Source: Paenibacillus pabuli (GTDB lineage Bacteria > Bacillota > Bacilli > Paenibacillales > Paenibacillaceae). Taken from it: 64,000 nucleotides of DNA. Where the stretch lies: assembly GCF_039831995.1 (NCBI RefSeq), contig NZ_JBDOIO010000003.1, positions 992,001-1,056,000 of the forward strand. The letters run 5' to 3'. Made by a program: the position numbers and the translations under genes. The notes beneath the pieces were generated by a model. That model searched no databases. It worked only from the letters and a program-made list of their open reading frames with translations, and was not told the origin of the DNA. Positions 62,118-64,000 of the stretch are shown here, in pieces. The number at the start of each line of letters is the position of its first letter. Within the stretch, counting starts at the first letter, position 1.

Positions 62118-62594
62118 TCAAACCACTAGGTCATTTTCGGATTTAATATCAATGGCTTCCTGTAACAGTCTCTGGAGAACAGCGGAAAACACCGCAATGA
62201 CTAATGAAGCAAAAATAGGAACCATTCCAACAATGATAAGCCCAGGGGCATCATCCTTATCTGCTACGAGAAAAACGAACGGGAGCATCACAACATACAG
62301 GCTACAGATTACAATAGCACAATATTTTATTATTTTTAAAGATTTCACTGAGATTGAAGAAAATGCTTCGTTCTTGTCAATGTAGCTCAGAAGACGGAAC
62401 GACTGGAACAGCGCAATGACAAACGGTATGACGGAGACATACATAATGCACACAATGGGGTATAGCGAGCCGGCATAAATTGGATTCACAGGATGATTGG
62501 CTAACCAAGGTATGCCGAAGATGCACAAGGCAAGAATGGGAAGTCCAATAAGCAGAACAGCCATTTTTAAAAAGATTGTTGAACCTCGTTTCAC
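62118..62594 (-). CDS. DUF2975 membrane protein
   Basis: 158 residues with four hydrophobic segments and the family motif LLSYIDKNEAFSSISVKSLK between helices 2 and 3. The GTG at 62594 is preferred: GAGGTG lies six bases upstream, whereas the GTG at 62603 is inside that site. It forms an operon with the XRE regulator that follows. Confidence 0.88.
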   Translation of the reverse strand: MKRGSTIFLKMAVLLIGLPILALCIFGIPWLANHPVNPIYAGSLYPIVCIMYVSVIPFVIALFQSFRLLSYIDKNEAFSSISVKSLKIIKYCAIVICSLYVVMLPFVFLVADKDDAPGLIIVGMVPIFASLVIAVFSAVLQRLLQEAIDIKSENDLVV

Positions 62595-62773
62595 AAAAAG
62601 CACCTCACTTGTTTTAATTGATTTGAATTTATCATATTATTTATCGTTTTACAATAAATAATTATCGATTTTTATTGTATTGTTATTGTTATTATATCAT
62701 CAATTCATACTGTGATATAATAACGAACGACCAACTACAATGATAAAATCGGTGTATAAGGCGGTCCTTACTC

Positions 62774-63691
62774 ATGAAATTGGAACGATTAATCTCTATG
62801 ATCTATAAGCTGCTGAACAACGAAGTTGTCTCTGCCTCCATGCTGGCCGAAGAGTTCCAGGTATCCTCAAGAACCATATATCGGGACATCGATGTGATCT
62901 GCGCTGCCGGTTTTCCAGTTGTTTCCTATCAGGGAATGAACGGCGGTTATGGCTTGATGGACGGATACAAAATGGACAAAAGCTTGCTCGGGTCGTACGA
63001 TGTTCAGTCTCTGATTACGGTTCTACGCAGTCTCTCCACCGTATTTGAGGATGAACGTGCCCAGGGCACGATTGAACGGTTGCAAACGGTTGGGTCCGAG
63101 CAGCAGGGTCCCAGCTTGGCGGTGAACTTGGAGACTCACCGTACCGACCACCATGCGCTTCGCGAGTTACGGTCTGGGATTACAAAGCACCTCGTTGTCC
63201 GATTCGATTACATCAATACCCGGAATGAACGTACAACCCGTGAGTTGGAACCGGTGATGCTTTATTTTAAATATCGAAATTGGTATGTGTATGGTTTTTG
63301 CCGAGCACGACAGGATTACCGGGAATTCCGTCTATCTCGAATGATGAATCTATCGCTAACCCAAGACACATTTCTACCGCATAACGAGGTACCGAAAGAG
63401 ACTGTACTGCGAAACGAGGATTGGCACAATCAGATAAGTGACGTTGTCTTTCGGGTTGCCCCTGAGGCATTAGCTGAAGCATTAGATCATTTTCATCAGG
63501 CAGAGAAGCAATTTAACGAAGATGGAAGTATGACTATGCGAATTCCCGTTTATCAACCACTTCAGGCAAAATGGCTTAGGTCATTTCTGCTAAGTTTAGG
63601 AAGTGGAGTCGAAGTTATTGAACCGCCTGAACTACGAGGAATCCTGAAAGAACAGCTTCAACAAGCACTCCTGCTATACGAAGAAGTATGA
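62774..63691 (+). CDS. WYL-domain transcriptional regulator (YafY type)
   Basis: 305 residues. A DeoR-like helix-turn-helix (SMLAEEFQVSSRTIYRDIDV) is followed by a WYL domain (LVVRFDYINTRNERTTRELE, WYVYGFCRARQDYREFRLSR) that senses nucleic acid or small ligands in the family, and a WCX C-terminal part. The downstream gene is DinB-like, a pairing often found in Bacillales. Confidence 0.92.
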   Translation: MKLERLISMIYKLLNNEVVSASMLAEEFQVSSRTIYRDIDVICAAGFPVVSYQGMNGGYGLMDGYKMDKSLLGSYDVQSLITVLRSLSTVFEDERAQGTIERLQTVGSEQQGPSLAVNLETHRTDHHALRELRSGITKHLVVRFDYINTRNERTTRELEPVMLYFKYRNWYVYGFCRARQDYREFRLSRMMNLSLTQDTFLPHNEVPKETVLRNEDWHNQISDVVFRVAPEALAEALDHFHQAEKQFNEDGSMTMRIPVYQPLQAKWLRSFLLSLGSGVEVIEPPELRGILKEQLQQALLLYEEV

Positions 63692-63717
63692 CACTCTGTT
63701 GTCATACTTCTTTTTTT
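63683..63717 (+). terminator. Intrinsic terminator overlapping the WYL stop
   Basis: GAAGTATGACA and TGTCATACTTC with a 6-base loop, followed by TTTTTTT; the stop codon lies in the stem. Confidence 0.85.
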
Positions 63718-63772
63718 ATAATTACTACAGATTCAAAAACAAACGATTCGACAATAAAAGGAGACGATTCAA

Positions 63773-64000
63773 ATGACAAATGTTCCAACGGAGATGTTCA
63801 ATTACCACACCTGGGCGAACCAAACTATCCTGGGCAGGATCAAGGAATTACCCTCATCGGTACTGAGTGAGGAATTGAACAGTTCGTTCCCCACGATCGC
63901 CCATGCCCTAAGCCATATCTACGCAGTTGATCAGATGTGGTATCTCATTTTATCTGGTATGGAAATGCGTGAGGCGCTGCAAGAATGCATGCCTTTGAAT
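63773..64000 (+). CDS. DinB-family protein, N-terminal part (cut by window edge)
   Basis: 76 codons are visible from ATG 63773 (AAAAGGAG nine bases upstream). The start MTNVPTEMFNYHTWANQTIL and HALSHIYAVDQMWYLIL, with the first metal-ligand His, are typical of DinB proteins. It is a second DinB member in the window (the other is at 33670). Confidence 0.85.
   Translation, partial: MTNVPTEMFNYHTWANQTILGRIKELPSSVLSEELNSSFPTIAHALSHIYAVDQMWYLILSGMEMREALQECMPLN

Overview
The window looks like chromosomal DNA of a low-to-mid GC, endospore-forming Firmicute, most probably Paenibacillus. The indicators are strong AGGAGG ribosome sites with frequent TTG and GTG starts, a YesM/YesN-type two-component system beside an ATPase-less sugar ABC importer, many AraC regulators, several glycoside hydrolases (GH35, GH42, GH43), a carboxynorspermidine polyamine pathway, a ZTP riboswitch before folD and a sigma-K-like promoter. 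This placement is inferred from gene content. I saw no rRNA, tRNA, CRISPR array or intact insertion sequence.

Layout. 1-10 kb: a truncated UvrA-like ATPase (-), an amino acid permease (+), asnA, a LysE exporter, csaA and an EamA transporter (all -), an AraC regulator with a phosphotransferase (+), then the polyamine pair (-). The pair is preceded by 930 bases without a gene that can fold into a leader ending in an intrinsic terminator. 10-19 kb: small lipoproteins, a partly decayed quinone/carbonyl-reductase locus with its TetR regulator and palindromic operators, a glutamine amidotransferase-like hydrolase, a DUF421 protein, and an MFS exporter divergent from an AraC regulator. 19-34 kb: a chemoreceptor, an ArsR-like regulator divergent from a GH43 enzyme, a zinc alcohol dehydrogenase divergent from a MerR regulator with a textbook 19-base-spacer promoter, a histidine kinase/response regulator pair divergent from a sugar importer, then YjbR and DinB proteins. 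34-41 kb: an MFS exporter, a threonine-aldolase-like enzyme, a DUF1801 protein, two tandem paralogues of unknown family behind a sigma-K-like promoter, an Lrp regulator divergent from a metallo-hydrolase, and a Fur-boxed siderophore-binding lipoprotein.

41-46.2 kb is the least ordinary stretch and is AT-rich and gene-fragmented. It holds a secreted trypsin-like protease with a companion lipoprotein, a candidate immunity protein, a truncated toxin tail, another lipoprotein, and a barnase/barstar pair. The barnase signal peptide is one base out of frame across a run of seven A. I read this as a competition (toxin/immunity) island under decay or phase variation.

46.3-64 kb: ZTP riboswitch and folD, a protein resembling the N-terminal reader domain of restriction endonucleases, then a galactoside-utilisation cluster (DUF5107-TPR protein, AraC, GH35, Gfo/Idh/MocA oxidoreductase, GH42, AraC). 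An ECF sigma factor and its DUF4179 partner interrupt that cluster. The end carries an XRE/DUF2975 pair, a WYL regulator and a DinB protein cut by the window edge.

Start codons differ from the longest possible reading frame wherever a ribosome binding site pointed to an internal ATG, GTG or TTG; each such choice is stated in the entry.
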